A DNA stretch of 64,000 nucleotides from Luteibacter sp. Sphag1AF (GCF_014192715.1 NZ_JACHYH010000004.1:186001-250000), one strand, 5' to 3'. Counted from the first letter of the stretch, positions 38,341-48,342 are shown. Notes: generated from the sequence alone by a model not told the origin. A program made the numbers and translations.

Positions 38341-38892
38341 ATGCGTCCGTCCCGTCGAGCGTCCTGTTTCGCCCTTCTCCTCGTTGCCGCCGCTGGCTGT
38401 GCCAGCGCGCAGAGCATGGATCAGCTCAAGGGCATGATGGGCGGATCATCCGCCTCGTCCTTGACCTCCGGCAGTGCCAGCAATGCGGCCGGCATCATCC
38501 AGTTCTGCATGAAGAACAACTTTCTCGGCGGCGACAGCGGCGCGGCCGGGGTGAAAGACAAGCTGCTGGGTTCGCTGGGTGGAAGCAGCAAAGCCAGCGA
38601 TGCCAGCAACGGCTCGGCCACCGACAAGCTGATGAGCAAATACGGCGTCGGCGGCAAATCGGCGACTAAAGACCAGGGCTACACCGATGGCGCAGCCGGC
38701 ATCCTGAAAACCGGTGACGGCAAGAGCTTCGACCTGAACTCGCTGGGCAGCAATGGCGCCAAAGGCAGCATGAACCTTGGCGCGCTGGGCGGCTCCGGCG
38801 CAGAAAACTCCACCGGAGACCTCAAGCAGAAACTGACCCAGAAGGTCTGCGACAAGGTCCTGTCACAGGGCAAATCCATGATCGGGATGTAA
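38341..38892 (+). CDS. DUF2501 (YjjA-like) periplasmic protein
   Basis: 183 residues. A signal peptide (SCFALLLVAAAGCASAQ, cleavage after about 26) precedes a Ser/Gly/Ala-rich region. The family segment NAAGIIQFCMKNNFLGG and the C-terminal LKQKLTQKVCDKVLSQGKSMIG are diagnostic of DUF2501 (E. coli YjjA). Two Cys, one in each conserved block, may form a disulfide. The function is unknown. The start at 38341 is chosen because the signal peptide begins there. Confidence 0.85.
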   Translation: MRPSRRASCFALLLVAAAGCASAQSMDQLKGMMGGSSASSLTSGSASNAAGIIQFCMKNNFLGGDSGAAGVKDKLLGSLGGSSKASDASNGSATDKLMSKYGVGGKSATKDQGYTDGAAGILKTGDGKSFDLNSLGSNGAKGSMNLGALGGSGAENSTGDLKQKLTQKVCDKVLSQGKSMIGM

Positions 38893-38896
38893 CCGG

Positions 38897-41758
38897 TCAG
38901 GCAGTCGCTGACCCGGTCAACACCCGGCTGACGGCCGCCATCAGATCGTTGGCGCCGTAAGGCTTGCCGATCACCGCCGTGCGGCCGTCGTCCACCATGC
39001 CATCCACCATCCGGTCGCCCGTGGCGAATACCACGGGCAGCCCTGGCTGGATACGCCGCAGTTCCTGAGCCAGTTCAACACCCGACATACCCGGCAAACT
39101 CACGTCTGCCAGCAGTACGTCGATGCGGTGGGTCTGGTGCACGCGCACCGCTTCTTCGCCGTCGGCCGCTTCAAACACGCGGTGGCCCTTGCTTTCCAGC
39201 ATCTCGACAATCGACATGCGGATCAACGCGTCGTCTTCGCAGACAAGAATGCGCAGCGATGCAGGCACGGCGGGGATCACGGGCGTCACCGATTCGGACG
39301 CCTCGGACGCCGCATGATGCGCAGGCACCATGCGACGGCGACGGTTGGCCAGCACGCTGCGGATCTTCCGCGCCAGCGCCTCGCGGGAGTATGGCTTGCT
39401 CAGCAGATCAATGCCTTCATCCAGCCGGCCACCGTGCACGATGGAATTTTCGGTATAGCCGGAAGTGAACAGCACGCACAGGTCGGGAATGCGCTCTACC
39501 GCCTTGCGAGCCAGTTCGGGACTTTTCAGCGGGCCCGGCATCACTACATCGGTAAACAGCACGTCGATGGCCATGCCGCTTTCGATGATCGACAGCGCGC
39601 TCTGCGCATCGCGTGACTTCAGCACGCGGTAGCCAAGCTCCGTGAGCAGCCCCACCACGATGTCGCGCACGGCGTCGTCGTCTTCGGCAACAAGAATGGT
39701 TTCGTCACCTCCGCGCACCTCCCCTTCGTCCAGCGCCACCTGGCGATCTTCGCTTTGCGTGGAGCGCGGCAGATAAAGCTTTACCGTCGTGCCCTGACCG
39801 GGCTCGCTGTAGATCTTGATGTGTCCACCGGACTGCTTCACGAAGCCATAGACCATCGACAGGCCAAGACCCGTACCGCGGCCTTCCGGCTTGGTAGTGA
39901 AGAAGGGATCGAAAACGCGGTCGATGATGTCCGCGGGAATGCCCGAGCCGGTATCGCTGACGGCCAGCATCACATATTGACCCGCCCGCACGTCACCGTG
40001 CGCCTGTGCATACGATTCGTCCAGCAGCGCGTTGCCCGCTTCGATGGTCAGGCGGCCACGGCCTTCCATCGCATCGCGTGCGTTGATCGTGAGGTTCAGC
40101 AGCGCATTTTCCACGTTGGTCGGATCGACCAGCGTATTCCACAGGCCACCGGCGATCACCGTCTCCACTTCCACCGCTTCACCCAGCGCCCGGCGCAGCA
40201 GGTCGTCGATTTCGCGCACGAAACGGCCGATGTTCACGACCTTGGGCGCCAGCGGCTGGCGCCGGCCAAAGGCAAGCAGCTGCGAGGCCAGCTTGGAACC
40301 ACGGGTGACGCCGGCCATGGCATTGGCCACGCGGCGTTCGGCGCGTTCGTTGCCGGCGATGTCACTGGCAAGCAGTTGCAGATTGCCGCTGATCACCTGA
40401 AGCAGATTGTTGAAGTCGTGCGCAACGCCGCCCGTGAGCTTGCCGATGGACTCCATCTTCTGCGCCTGGCGCAGTTGCTCCTGCGCATTGAGCAGGGCGT
40501 CCTGACGTTCGCGATCCGCCGTCACGTCACGGGCCACCGCGTGGATGATTCCGTCGCTCGGCACAGCGCGCCATGACAGATGGCGGTAGGAGCCATCCAC
40601 GCAGCGATAGCGGTTTTCAAAACGAAGGGTGGCATCGCCGCCCGCCAGATGATCGGTTTCCACTTCCGTACGCGGCATGTCTTCCGGGTGCACGAAATCC
40701 AGGTACGAGCGTCCGATGGTTTCCTTTTCCGTCCAGCCAAGAATCGCCGTCCATGCCGGGCTCACCGCCAGCAGATGGGTCCGGACGTCGGCCACCACCA
40801 TGATGTCGCTGGACAGGCGCCACATGCGATCACGCTCTGCGGTGCGCTCTTCCACCTGCAATTCCAGCGAGGACGCCAGCGCCTGAAGCTCCTGCTCCGC
40901 GCGGCGACGCTCCACGGCAACACGCGTGCGATTGGCGAATTCGCGCATCAGCGCAATTTCTTCAGGCAGCCAGCGGCGGGCGTGCTCGTGATTGAGGTAC
41001 AGCAACGCGACGAATCCGCCGTGCTCGGTCACCGGCATGTTCACGAACGACACGGCGCTGATGGCGCGCAACGCGTCTGCCGTCGCCGCCGTGCGCGCGT
41101 CTTCATACGCATTGGCACACACCACCGTGGTGCCACGCTTCAGATCTTCGATATAGGTGCCGTACTCACGGAAGTGCAGCACGCCCGCCAGGGTATGGAT
41201 GCCCGGCGCATTCCAATCCCGTTCGATGGTGATGGTTTCGGTGACCGGATCGATGGTGCCATAGCCGGCCCGGCTGACCCCGAGGGTCCGTCCCAGAATC
41301 TCGGCGGCCCGGTAAGCCACCTCCGCCATGTCGTTAACGTCCCGCAGCATGGTGCTGAGCTCGGCCAACGCCCGCCGCCGCAGGTCGGCGCCGTCCAGAT
41401 CGGAAGGCGGGGGTGCCTGTGCCGGGACCAGGGACAGCCAGGAGGCATCTTCCTGCGTGGCCTCAATCACCACGATCCAGCGGGACAGGTCGTGGGAAGC
41501 GGTAAGTTCCATCCGGGTAGAAATGCCGCGAGCCGCTGCCTGCAATGCCATCGCCAGTCGCTCTTCATCCGCCCGGACCCAATGGGTGAGGATGGCCTGC
41601 GAGCCAGGCTGTGCGTCCGTCGCTGCCAGGCGGCTCTGCATCCATGTGTTGGCGAACAACATCGTCCCCGCCTTGTCGGCGACGACAATTCCGTAAGGGA
41701 CGGCGTGGAGCGCCTCCTTCAGAAGGGCATGATCGTGAAGCGCGAACGATGGCGGCAT
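38897..41758 (-). CDS. Hybrid histidine kinase with PAS-GAF-PAS and two receivers
   Basis: 953 residues, cytoplasmic with no membrane segment. In order: PAS (about 10-105), GAF (about 140-295, with [15 protein letters not shown]), a coiled coil (about 300-325), a second PAS (about 325-430) and HisKA with the phospho-His in [21 protein letters not shown] HATPase follows ([30 protein letters not shown]), then two receivers (AEDDDAV...TDVVMPG...SKPY and CEDDALI...ADVSLPG...GKPY). Both receivers keep the phosphoacceptor Asp and Lys. The HDFNN box and domain order match light/redox-type soluble hybrid kinases. An ATG at 41758 is preferred to a TTG 33 bases upstream. It is divergent from nrdA; no partner regulator adjoins it. 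Confidence 0.9.
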   Translation of the reverse strand: MPPSFALHDHALLKEALHAVPYGIVVADKAGTMLFANTWMQSRLAATDAQPGSQAILTHWVRADEERLAMALQAAARGISTRMELTASHDLSRWIVVIEATQEDASWLSLVPAQAPPPSDLDGADLRRRALAELSTMLRDVNDMAEVAYRAAEILGRTLGVSRAGYGTIDPVTETITIERDWNAPGIHTLAGVLHFREYGTYIEDLKRGTTVVCANAYEDARTAATADALRAISAVSFVNMPVTEHGGFVALLYLNHEHARRWLPEEIALMREFANRTRVAVERRRAEQELQALASSLELQVEERTAERDRMWRLSSDIMVVADVRTHLLAVSPAWTAILGWTEKETIGRSYLDFVHPEDMPRTEVETDHLAGGDATLRFENRYRCVDGSYRHLSWRAVPSDGIIHAVARDVTADRERQDALLNAQEQLRQAQKMESIGKLTGGVAHDFNNLLQVISGNLQLLASDIAGNERAERRVANAMAGVTRGSKLASQLLAFGRRQPLAPKVVNIGRFVREIDDLLRRALGEAVEVETVIAGGLWNTLVDPTNVENALLNLTINARDAMEGRGRLTIEAGNALLDESYAQAHGDVRAGQYVMLAVSDTGSGIPADIIDRVFDPFFTTKPEGRGTGLGLSMVYGFVKQSGGHIKIYSEPGQGTTVKLYLPRSTQSEDRQVALDEGEVRGGDETILVAEDDDAVRDIVVGLLTELGYRVLKSRDAQSALSIIESGMAIDVLFTDVVMPGPLKSPELARKAVERIPDLCVLFTSGYTENSIVHGGRLDEGIDLLSKPYSREALARKIRSVLANRRRRMVPAHHAASEASESVTPVIPAVPASLRILVCEDDALIRMSIVEMLESKGHRVFEAADGEEAVRVHQTHRIDVLLADVSLPGMSGVELAQELRRIQPGLPVVFATGDRMVDGMVDDGRTAVIGKPYGANDLMAAVSRVLTGSATA

Positions 41759-41979
41759 GTACGGCAAACTTCCCCCGGGACTGACCTGCAATTCTAACGT
41801 GGCCCTGTGTCGGGACTTGTCAGTGTCATCTTCACATTAGGGCGCTGCCCGGCCGTCTTACATTCCATGTAAAAAAGTCCCACAAAACGGTTGAGATTTT
41901 CCGCGCTTTCTGGTCCTTCACTCGCCGTGAAACATCGCGAAAATTCGTTCCGAAGTCCAATCAATGACATAGCCTTAAC

Positions 41980-42025
41980 ACACTACATCTTGTGTTGACC
42001 TGCCCTCTTCCCGCCTATATCGTGT
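41980..42025 (+). promoter_or_regulatory. Tandem NrdR boxes upstream of nrdAB
   Basis: ACACTACATCTTGTGT (41980-41995) agrees with the NrdR consensus (acaCwAtATaTwGtgt) at 14 of 16 positions. A second, degenerate site at 42010-42025 keeps TATAT and GTGT. The two are offset by 30 bp, about three helical turns, as is usual for NrdR pairs, and they flank or overlap the -35/-10 elements. NrdR represses ribonucleotide reductase genes when dATP is high. Confidence 0.75.
41995..42023 (+). promoter_or_regulatory. Predicted sigma-70 promoter of nrdAB
   Basis: TTGACC (41995-42000) and TATCGT (42018-42023) are spaced by 17 bases. Transcription would begin near 42030, exactly at the start of the cobalamin riboswitch. 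Both elements overlap the NrdR boxes, which fits repression by blocking polymerase. Confidence 0.65.
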
Positions 42026-42030
42026 GCCTC

Positions 42031-42220
42031 GTTGGTGTTCGTCCAGACGCGACTGTCGGGCGGACTTAAAAGGGAATCCGGTGTGAAACCGGAACTGCCC
42101 CGCAGCGGTAAGTGGGAACGATCCTGTCACATGCACTGGCCCTTATTGAGAGCTGGGAAGCGACAGGTAGGCTGGCTCCGGAAGGGCCGAGCCCACAGAG
42201 TCCGAAGACCTGCCAGCAAC
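42031..42220 (+). promoter_or_regulatory. Cobalamin (B12) riboswitch of nrdAB
   Basis: The conserved aptamer parts appear in order: AAAAGGGAATCCGGTGTGAA (42068-42087), CCGGAACTGCCCCGCAGCGG (42090-42109), GGGAAGCGACAGGTAGG in the peripheral/core junction, and the B12 box AGTCCGAAGACCTGCC (42199-42214). About 170 bases of expression platform follow. They contain hairpins (42221-42236; CCTCC/GGAGG at 42253-42266; GCCCG/CGGGC at 42283-42295) but no T-run, so control may be through the ribosome-binding site rather than a terminator. Cobalamin should reduce nrdAB expression. Confidence 0.93.
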
Positions 42221-42388
42221 CGCCGTCCGACCGGCGACGGTAGTGGTGACGACCTCCGCGGGGAGGCACGTCGCGGCGCGGGGCCCGTTTCGGGCATCCC
42301 GTCCACGACCCATTCCGCGCGTCTCATCCGGTAATCAGCCCTGCGCGTGGGAGCAGGCGAGCTTTCCTGGCCTTGGGGCAAGCCGAAT

Positions 42389-44902
42389 ATGACGACCATG
42401 GATTCCTCCGCGCGCGAGCGCACCACCTCGACGGCTGATGCCGCGAGCACTTCCACTGACAAAGCTCCGGCCGCCGGCTACAAGACCAGCGCCGAGCGTC
42501 CCGCACCGGATTTCACTCTGACTCCTCCGCATAATCCCGGCCAGATGCGCGTTACCAAGCGCAACGGTGGCCACGAAGTCGTCGACGTCAACAAGATCGT
42601 GCGCGCGGTAACTCGCAGCGCCGACGGCCTTTTTGCCGTCGACCCGATGCGCGTCGCCCTGAAAACCATCGGTGGCCTGTACGACGGCGCCACCACCCAG
42701 GAACTCGACCAGCTGTCGATCCGCACCTCGGCCGCCCTCACGGCGGAAGAGCCGGAATACGGCCAGCTCGCCGCGCGCCTGCTTTCCGCGTTTGTGGACA
42801 AGGAAGTGTCGGGCCAGGAAATCCAGTCGTTCTCGCAGTCCATCCTGCGCGGCCACGAACTGGGCATCCTGAACGACCGCCTGCGTGACTTCGTCACGGT
42901 CAACTCGCGCAAGCTCAACGACGCTATCGACATCCACGCGTCGCGCCGCTTCGAATACTTCGGCCTGCGCACCGTGTATGACCGCTACCTGCTGCGTCAT
43001 CCGCAGAAGCGCACCGTCATCGAAACGCCGCAGTACTTCTTCATGCGCATCGCCTGCGCACTCGGTGGCAACGACATCGGCGAAACGCTGGAGCTGTACA
43101 AGCTGCTCTCGTCGCTGGAATACCTTGCCAGCTCGCCCACCCTGTTCAACGCCGGCACGGCGCACGAGCAGCTGTCGTCGTGCTTCCTGCTCGACTCCCC
43201 GCAGGACGCGCTGGAAAGCATCTACCAGAAGTATGGCGACGTCGCGCAGCTGTCGAAGTTTGCCGGCGGCATTGGCCTGGCGTACTCGCGCATCCGTTCG
43301 CGTGGTTCGCTGATCAAGGGTACCAACGGCCATTCCAACGGCCTGGTGCCGTGGCTGAAGACGCTGGACGCTTCGGTCGCCGCCGTGAATCAGGGCGGCA
43401 AGCGCAAGGGCGCTGCCTGCGTGTATCTGGAATCGTGGCATGCAGACATCGAGGAATTCCTCGAACTGCGTGAAAACACCGGTGACGACGCACGCCGCAC
43501 GCACAACCTCAACCTGGCCAACTGGGTGCCGGACCTGTTCATGCGTCGGGTCGAAACCGATGGCGACTGGTCGCTGTTCGATCCAAAGATCGTGCCGCAC
43601 TTCGTCGACAGCTGGGGCGACACGTTCGACGCCGCCTATGTCAAGGCGGAAGCGGAAGGCCTGGCCGTGAAGACCGTGAAGGCGCGCGAGCTGTATGCCC
43701 GCATGCTGCGTTCGCTGGCCCAGACCGGTAACGGCTGGATGACCTTCAAGGACCGCTCCAACGCCACCAGCAATCAGACGGCCAAACCGGAAAACGTCAT
43801 CCATCTCTCGAACCTGTGCACCGAGATTCTGGAAGTCACCTCCGAAGGCGAAACCGCCGTCTGCAACCTGGGCTCGATCAACCTGTCGCGTCACGTCATC
43901 GACGGTCAGTTCGATTACGAGAAGCTGGCCCAGACCGTGCGCATTGCCGTGCGCCAGCTGGACCGCGTGATCGACCTGAACTTCTACCCGATTGCCACGG
44001 CAAAGACGGCCAACGTGAAGTGGCGTCCGGTGGGTCTGGGCGTGATGGGCCTGCAGGACGTCTTCTTCAAGCTGCGCCTTCCGTTCGACTCGGCCGAAGC
44101 ACTGGCGCTGTCCACCCGCATCGCTGAAGAGATCTACTTCAACGCCCTGACGATGTCGAACGAGATCGCCGAGCGTGAAGGCGCGCACCCGGGCTTCGCG
44201 GAAACCCGTGCGGCCAACGGCGAATTGCAGTTCGACTACTGGCCGCAGGCCACGCCGACCGGCAAGGACGACCGCTGGGCTGCCCTGCGCGAGAAGATCA
44301 AGACGCACGGCCTGCGCAATTCGCTGCTGATCGCCATTGCCCCGACCGCAACCATCGCGTCCATCGCCGGTTGCTACGAGTGCATCGAGCCGCAGGTGTC
44401 CAACCTGTTCAAGCGCGAAACGCTGTCGGGCGACTTCCTCGTCGTCAACCGCTACCTCGTGGAAGAGCTGAAGACCCTGGGCCTGTGGACGGCCGACGTG
44501 CGCGACGCCATCAAGCTGGCTGAAGGCTCCGTGCAGGGCATCACCGCCATCCCGGCGCCGCTGCGCGAGGTGTACCGCAACACGTGGGAACTGCCGCAGA
44601 AGGCCCTCATCGACCTGGCAGCCGCACGCGGCGCGTACATCGACCAGAGCCAGTCGCTGAACCTGTTCATGGAAAATCCGAACATCGGCCAGCTGTCCTC
44701 CATGTACATGTACGCATGGAAGTCCGGCATCAAGACGACCTACTACCTGCGTTCGCGTCCCGCCACCCGCATCCAGAAGACCACGGTCTCCTCGGGCGCG
44801 GCAGCGGCTCCGGTCGCAGCCCCGGTGGTTGCGCAGGAAGAGGCAACGGCGGCGGTGTTCTGCTCGCTTGAGAACCCCGAGTACTGCGAAGCCTGCCAGT
44901 AA
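42389..44902 (+). CDS. nrdA: Class Ia ribonucleoside-diphosphate reductase, alpha subunit
   Basis: 837 residues. An ATP-cone regulatory domain (about 53-145: RVTKRNGGHEVVDVNKIVRAV) precedes the catalytic barrel. Visible signatures are the substrate-site SCFLLDSPQDALESIYQ, AGGIGLAYSRIRSRGS, CNLGSINLSRHV with its Cys/Asn, and PTATIASIAGCYECIEPQ. The C-terminal shuttle Cys pair is in YCEACQ. With NrdB it makes deoxynucleotides in the cytoplasm using a tyrosyl-radical/di-iron centre, without B12. A Thr/Ser/Ala-rich N-terminal extension (1-40) is unusual. The start at 42389 is the first ATG after the leader. It lies behind NrdR boxes and a cobalamin riboswitch. Confidence 0.95.
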   Translation: MTTMDSSARERTTSTADAASTSTDKAPAAGYKTSAERPAPDFTLTPPHNPGQMRVTKRNGGHEVVDVNKIVRAVTRSADGLFAVDPMRVALKTIGGLYDGATTQELDQLSIRTSAALTAEEPEYGQLAARLLSAFVDKEVSGQEIQSFSQSILRGHELGILNDRLRDFVTVNSRKLNDAIDIHASRRFEYFGLRTVYDRYLLRHPQKRTVIETPQYFFMRIACALGGNDIGETLELYKLLSSLEYLASSPTLFNAGTAHEQLSSCFLLDSPQDALESIYQKYGDVAQLSKFAGGIGLAYSRIRSRGSLIKGTNGHSNGLVPWLKTLDASVAAVNQGGKRKGAACVYLESWHADIEEFLELRENTGDDARRTHNLNLANWVPDLFMRRVETDGDWSLFDPKIVPHFVDSWGDTFDAAYVKAEAEGLAVKTVKARELYARMLRSLAQTGNGWMTFKDRSNATSNQTAKPENVIHLSNLCTEILEVTSEGETAVCNLGSINLSRHVIDGQFDYEKLAQTVRIAVRQLDRVIDLNFYPIATAKTANVKWRPVGLGVMGLQDVFFKLRLPFDSAEALALSTRIAEEIYFNALTMSNEIAEREGAHPGFAETRAANGELQFDYWPQATPTGKDDRWAALREKIKTHGLRNSLLIAIAPTATIASIAGCYECIEPQVSNLFKRETLSGDFLVVNRYLVEELKTLGLWTADVRDAIKLAEGSVQGITAIPAPLREVYRNTWELPQKALIDLAAARGAYIDQSQSLNLFMENPNIGQLSSMYMYAWKSGIKTTYYLRSRPATRIQKTTVSSGAAAAPVAAPVVAQEEATAAVFCSLENPEYCEACQ

Positions 44903-45004
44903 AAACAAAAGCGGGGCGGGAGACCGGGATGCGAGCCTTCAACGAGGTTCCTCCCGGCTCCTGACCCCCTGTTCCATGCCCCACCGAATTTCGAGGTTCA
45001 CTTT

Positions 45005-46033
45005 ATGTCCGCAGCTCCGATCACCCGCGATTCCCACATTCTCGACCCCGGCTTTGAGCTGACCCTGCGGCCGATGAAGTACCCGCAGTTCTACGAGATG
45101 TACCGCGCCGCGATCCGCAACACGTGGACCGTTGAAGAAGTGGACTTCTCGCTGGATACCTCGGACCTCAACACCAAGATGTCCGATGCGGATCGCCACC
45201 TGATCCATCGCCTCGTCGCCTTCTTCGCCACGGGTGACTCCATCGTGTCGAACAACCTCGTGCTGAACCTGTATCAGCACGTGAACTCGCCCGAAGCGCG
45301 CATGTACCTCTCCCGCCAGCTGTATGAAGAAGCGCTGCACGTGCAGTTCTATCTCACGCTGCTGGACACCTACATCCCCGAGCCGTCCGAGCGCAACAAG
45401 GCGTTCGCCGCCATCGAGAACATTCCGTCCATCCGTCAGAAGGGCGAGTTCTGCTTCAAGTGGATCGACTCCATCCAGGGCCTCAACCGCCTGGAAACCC
45501 GCGAGCATCGCCGCCAGTTCCTGCTGAACCTGATCTGCTTCGCCGCATGCATCGAAGGTCTGTTCTTCTTCGCGGCGTTTGCGTACGTGTACTACCTGCG
45601 TTCGCGCGGCCTGCTGCACGGCCTGGCTTCGGGCACCAACTGGGTGTTCCGCGACGAGTCCGGCCACATGGCCTTCGCGTTCGAGGTGGTGCGCACCGTG
45701 CGTGAGCAGGAACCGGATCTGTTCGACGACGAAATGCGCGCGCAGGTCGAAGCGATGATGGAAGACGCCATCGCATGCGAAACCCAGTTCGCCGCCGACG
45801 TGCTCTCCGGCGGCGTTGCCGGCCTGTCGGTCAACGACATGCGCCAGTACCTGGAATATTGCGCCGACCAGCGCCTGGTCCAGCTGGACATGCCGAAGAA
45901 GTACGGCTCGAAGAACCCGTTCGACTTCATGGACCTTCAGGACGTGCAGGAACTGACCAACTTCTTTGAGCGCCGCGTGTCGTCCTACCAGGTCGGCGTG
46001 CAGGGCGAGGTCACGTTCGACGCATCGTTCTGA
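45005..46033 (+). CDS. nrdB: Class Ia ribonucleoside-diphosphate reductase, beta subunit
   Basis: 342 residues, a helical di-iron ferritin-like fold. Iron ligands are visible in LYEEALHVQFY (Glu, His) and FRDESGHMAFAFEVV (Glu, His), with the radical Tyr in the same helix bundle. It ends with the short tail that docks to NrdA (EVTFDASF). GAGG lies about 9 bases before ATG. It follows nrdA by 102 bases containing a hairpin (44916-44965, GGGAG..CCGGGA with TCCCGG..CTCC), which may set relative expression. Confidence 0.95.
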   Translation: MSAAPITRDSHILDPGFELTLRPMKYPQFYEMYRAAIRNTWTVEEVDFSLDTSDLNTKMSDADRHLIHRLVAFFATGDSIVSNNLVLNLYQHVNSPEARMYLSRQLYEEALHVQFYLTLLDTYIPEPSERNKAFAAIENIPSIRQKGEFCFKWIDSIQGLNRLETREHRRQFLLNLICFAACIEGLFFFAAFAYVYYLRSRGLLHGLASGTNWVFRDESGHMAFAFEVVRTVREQEPDLFDDEMRAQVEAMMEDAIACETQFAADVLSGGVAGLSVNDMRQYLEYCADQRLVQLDMPKKYGSKNPFDFMDLQDVQELTNFFERRVSSYQVGVQGEVTFDASF

Positions 46034-46049
46034 TCCCGCTGCCCGGCTG

Positions 46050-46084
46050 AAAGCCCGCCCCTGCCACGCAGCGGCGGGCTTTTT
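46050..46084 (+). terminator. Intrinsic terminator of nrdAB
   Basis: AAAGCCCGCC (46050-46059) pairs with GGCGGGCTTT (46073-46082), followed by further T. It is 17 bases after the nrdB stop. Confidence 0.92.
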
Positions 46085-46154
46085 AGTGGCCCCAGGACGT
46101 CCCCGAGGGGGCGGCATTAAGCCCGTGTCTGGCGTGCGGCCAGCCGGAAAGGGC

Positions 46155-46160
46155 TATAAT
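46155..46160 (+). promoter_or_regulatory. -10 element of the thioesterase gene
   Basis: A perfect TATAAT lies 31 bases before the ATG at 46192. The -35 region at 17-base spacing is poor (GCGTGC), so the promoter may depend mainly on the -10. Confidence 0.6.
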
Positions 46161-46191
46161 GCTGCATTGCACAATACCCCTGAGAATCCCC

Positions 46192-46584
46192 ATGCAGCCC
46201 GCTACCCGCCTCACCGAAGCCCGTCTCCTGGAAATTGTTTTCCCGGATCACACCAACCACCTGGGTACGCTTTTCGGCGGCCAGGCGCTGGCGTGGATGG
46301 ACAAGGCCGCCTTTCTTGCCGCGTCGCGTTACTCGCGCAAGGTGGTGGTAACCGCGCGTTCGGAGCAGGTGGATTTCCACGTGCCTGTGCGCAAGGGCCA
46401 GATGGTGGAGCTGATCGCCACCGTGGTCGGCGTGGGCCGCACCTCGATGAAGATCGACGTGGCCATGTTCACCGAAGACCTGATCTCCGGCGAGCGCGAG
46501 CTGTGCACGCGCGGCACGTTCACCATGATTGCGCTGGACGCCGACCACAAGCCGACGCCTGTCGAGCCGCTGCCCACGGCCTGA
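46192..46584 (+). CDS. Acyl-CoA thioesterase, YciA-like hotdog fold
   Basis: 130 residues. The hotdog signature TNHLGTLFGGQALAWMDKAAF (seen as NHLGTLFGGQALAWMDKA) carries the catalytic Asn/Asp, and VVTARSEQVDFHVPVRKGQMVEL is the second strand pair. It hydrolyses acyl-CoA thioesters in the cytoplasm. The gene stands alone and converges on the oleate hydratase gene with a 17-base gap. The ATG at 46192 follows GAGA weakly; an upstream TTG is less likely because it would lie at the transcription start. Confidence 0.9.
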   Translation: MQPATRLTEARLLEIVFPDHTNHLGTLFGGQALAWMDKAAFLAASRYSRKVVVTARSEQVDFHVPVRKGQMVELIATVVGVGRTSMKIDVAMFTEDLISGERELCTRGTFTMIALDADHKPTPVEPLPTA

Positions 46585-46601
46585 AGCCCATCGTCGTGCG
46601 C

Positions 46602-48206
46602 TCACTCCCCGGCCGTGGCGCCATGGGAGTGCAGCGCACGATACGCATCGCGAAGCGCGGTCGGATCGTGTTTCGCCTTGTAAACCTGGGGTGGCTTGCG
46701 CGTCAGCCCCAGCAGTGACCACGCCGCCGTCATGGCCGAGCGTACCGAGTACTCCACGGTGAACACCACATCGTCCGGCTGCTCGCAGAACTGCCCCACG
46801 ATGGCCAGGTTGTGGAAACCCTCCGGACGAACCTGAGGACGATCTCCCGCCTTGCGGCGAAGAAACTGGCTGGTGATGAACGGCATCATGCAGGGAATGC
46901 ACGTAGTGCTCGCTGCGATGCGCCTGTCGCTGTCGTCGATCCCCAACTGGCCTAGCAACTCCGTCAGGATCTCGCGACCACTGCACTCGCCGATGGGTTT
47001 ATCGACGAAGTTGCCGCGCGCACTCATGTCCAGCGCGTAGCCCCACACCACCTGCACGCCATCGGGCTGACCGATGAAGTGCGGCTGGTGCGGCACGACG
47101 ATCGACATCAGCCAGCGCGAATCAGCGAAAGTGATGAGTCCGCCCTCGCCTGGCACGTTGCCTGTCATGTCGAGGATGTGCTGAAGCAGCGCGGGATCAC
47201 GCAACGTCAGTGTGAATGAGGTCCAGCGCGAATCGTCGGCGTGATCGCAGAATGCGCGCGGATTGCCCAGATGCGGACGGTTGCGCGCAATGCGTTCCCA
47301 GAAGCTCCATGCGCCGCCGTCCTTCTTGCCAGGCAACACAGGCGCGTGGTCCATGTCGCCCAGCGACGAGGCTTCCGTCATGGACCCCAGCGTCGCCACC
47401 ACGATGTCGTCAGGACGCACGGTCATCGCAGCAAACACGCCATCACGGCGATAGAAGATGGCCTCCACGCGCTCACCATCCTCGCCATGCACGAAGCCAA
47501 GATCGGTCACCTCGGTGTTGGCCTCGAAACGCACGCCGCGATCCTTCAGCCAGCGCGACAGCGGCAACACCATGGAGTCGTACTGGTTGTAAACCGTGCG
47601 CATGATGCCGCGCAGCCTGTTGAAGCCACCGACCATGTGAATGAAACGCACCAGATAGCGCTTGAATTCCACCGCGCTGTGCCACGGCTGGAACGCGAAT
47701 GTCGTACACCACATCAGCCAGAAGTTGGTGCCGAAAAACGTCCGATCCATGCGGTCAGCGATGGAACTGTCGCCAAGGATGGCTTCCGGCGTCACGGCCA
47801 GCGCTTCCAGCGTCACGATCTGTCGCTCTGTCAGACCGAATGGCGGAGCGGGGATCGGCTGACCACCGCGCACCAGGCGCGCTTTGGAATCGGTCTTCAG
47901 CACCCGGTTCCACGCCATGATCTCTTCCGTCACCGTGCGCCCGCCATCCAGTGTGGGAATGGAATCGAACAGGTCGTACGTGCACAGATATTTGCTCTCG
48001 ATCATCCGGCCGCCGCGCACGACGTAGCCGTTGGTGGGATCGCCTGCGCCATCGAGCGCACCGCCGAAGCGCCCTGACTCCTCATAGATGGTGATGTGCC
48101 TCCCCGGCACGCCGCCATCCCGGATGAGAAACACTGCTGTCGCCAGACTGGCAATACCGCCGCCGATCAGATGCGCGCGAACGTGCCGGGTGTCGATGGT
48201 GGGCAT
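46602..48206 (-). CDS. ohyA: Oleate hydratase (MCRA family)
   Basis: 534 residues, somewhat shorter than the usual 570-650. An FAD-binding N-terminus (AHLIGGGIASLATAVFLIRDG), the active-site segments YVVRGGRMIESKYLCTYDLFDSIP (seen as RGGRMIESKYLC) and FFGTNFWLMWCTTFAFQPWHS (seen as GTNFWLMWCTTFAFQ), and SQFLRRKAGDRPQV near the C-terminus match the MCRA family. These flavoproteins add water to cis-9 double bonds of free fatty acids to give 10-hydroxy acids, often as detoxification. A second in-frame start at 48239 is possible; neither has a strong ribosome-binding site. It is divergent from the MerR/aldo-keto reductase genes. Confidence 0.9.
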   Translation of the reverse strand: MPTIDTRHVRAHLIGGGIASLATAVFLIRDGGVPGRHITIYEESGRFGGALDGAGDPTNGYVVRGGRMIESKYLCTYDLFDSIPTLDGGRTVTEEIMAWNRVLKTDSKARLVRGGQPIPAPPFGLTERQIVTLEALAVTPEAILGDSSIADRMDRTFFGTNFWLMWCTTFAFQPWHSAVEFKRYLVRFIHMVGGFNRLRGIMRTVYNQYDSMVLPLSRWLKDRGVRFEANTEVTDLGFVHGEDGERVEAIFYRRDGVFAAMTVRPDDIVVATLGSMTEASSLGDMDHAPVLPGKKDGGAWSFWERIARNRPHLGNPRAFCDHADDSRWTSFTLTLRDPALLQHILDMTGNVPGEGGLITFADSRWLMSIVVPHQPHFIGQPDGVQVVWGYALDMSARGNFVDKPIGECSGREILTELLGQLGIDDSDRRIAASTTCIPCMMPFITSQFLRRKAGDRPQVRPEGFHNLAIVGQFCEQPDDVVFTVEYSVRSAMTAAWSLLGLTRKPPQVYKAKHDPTALRDAYRALHSHGATAGE

Positions 48207-48342
48207 GAGCTGAACCGTTTGAGCGAGGGTAAGCAACATTTCTACGCTGTCCCGGCCAGCCCTCGTTGACGTGAATCAATTGAGCGCGACGTGCGTCGCT
48301 CACAGGTTTGCGAGGACATGAAAATCCCTTCACGCACACCTG

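Noticed and set aside
42335-44908. An 857-codon open frame antisense to nrdA
   Set aside because: nrdA carries all class Ia motifs on the plus strand; the antisense frame also runs through its start region without any recognisable domain.
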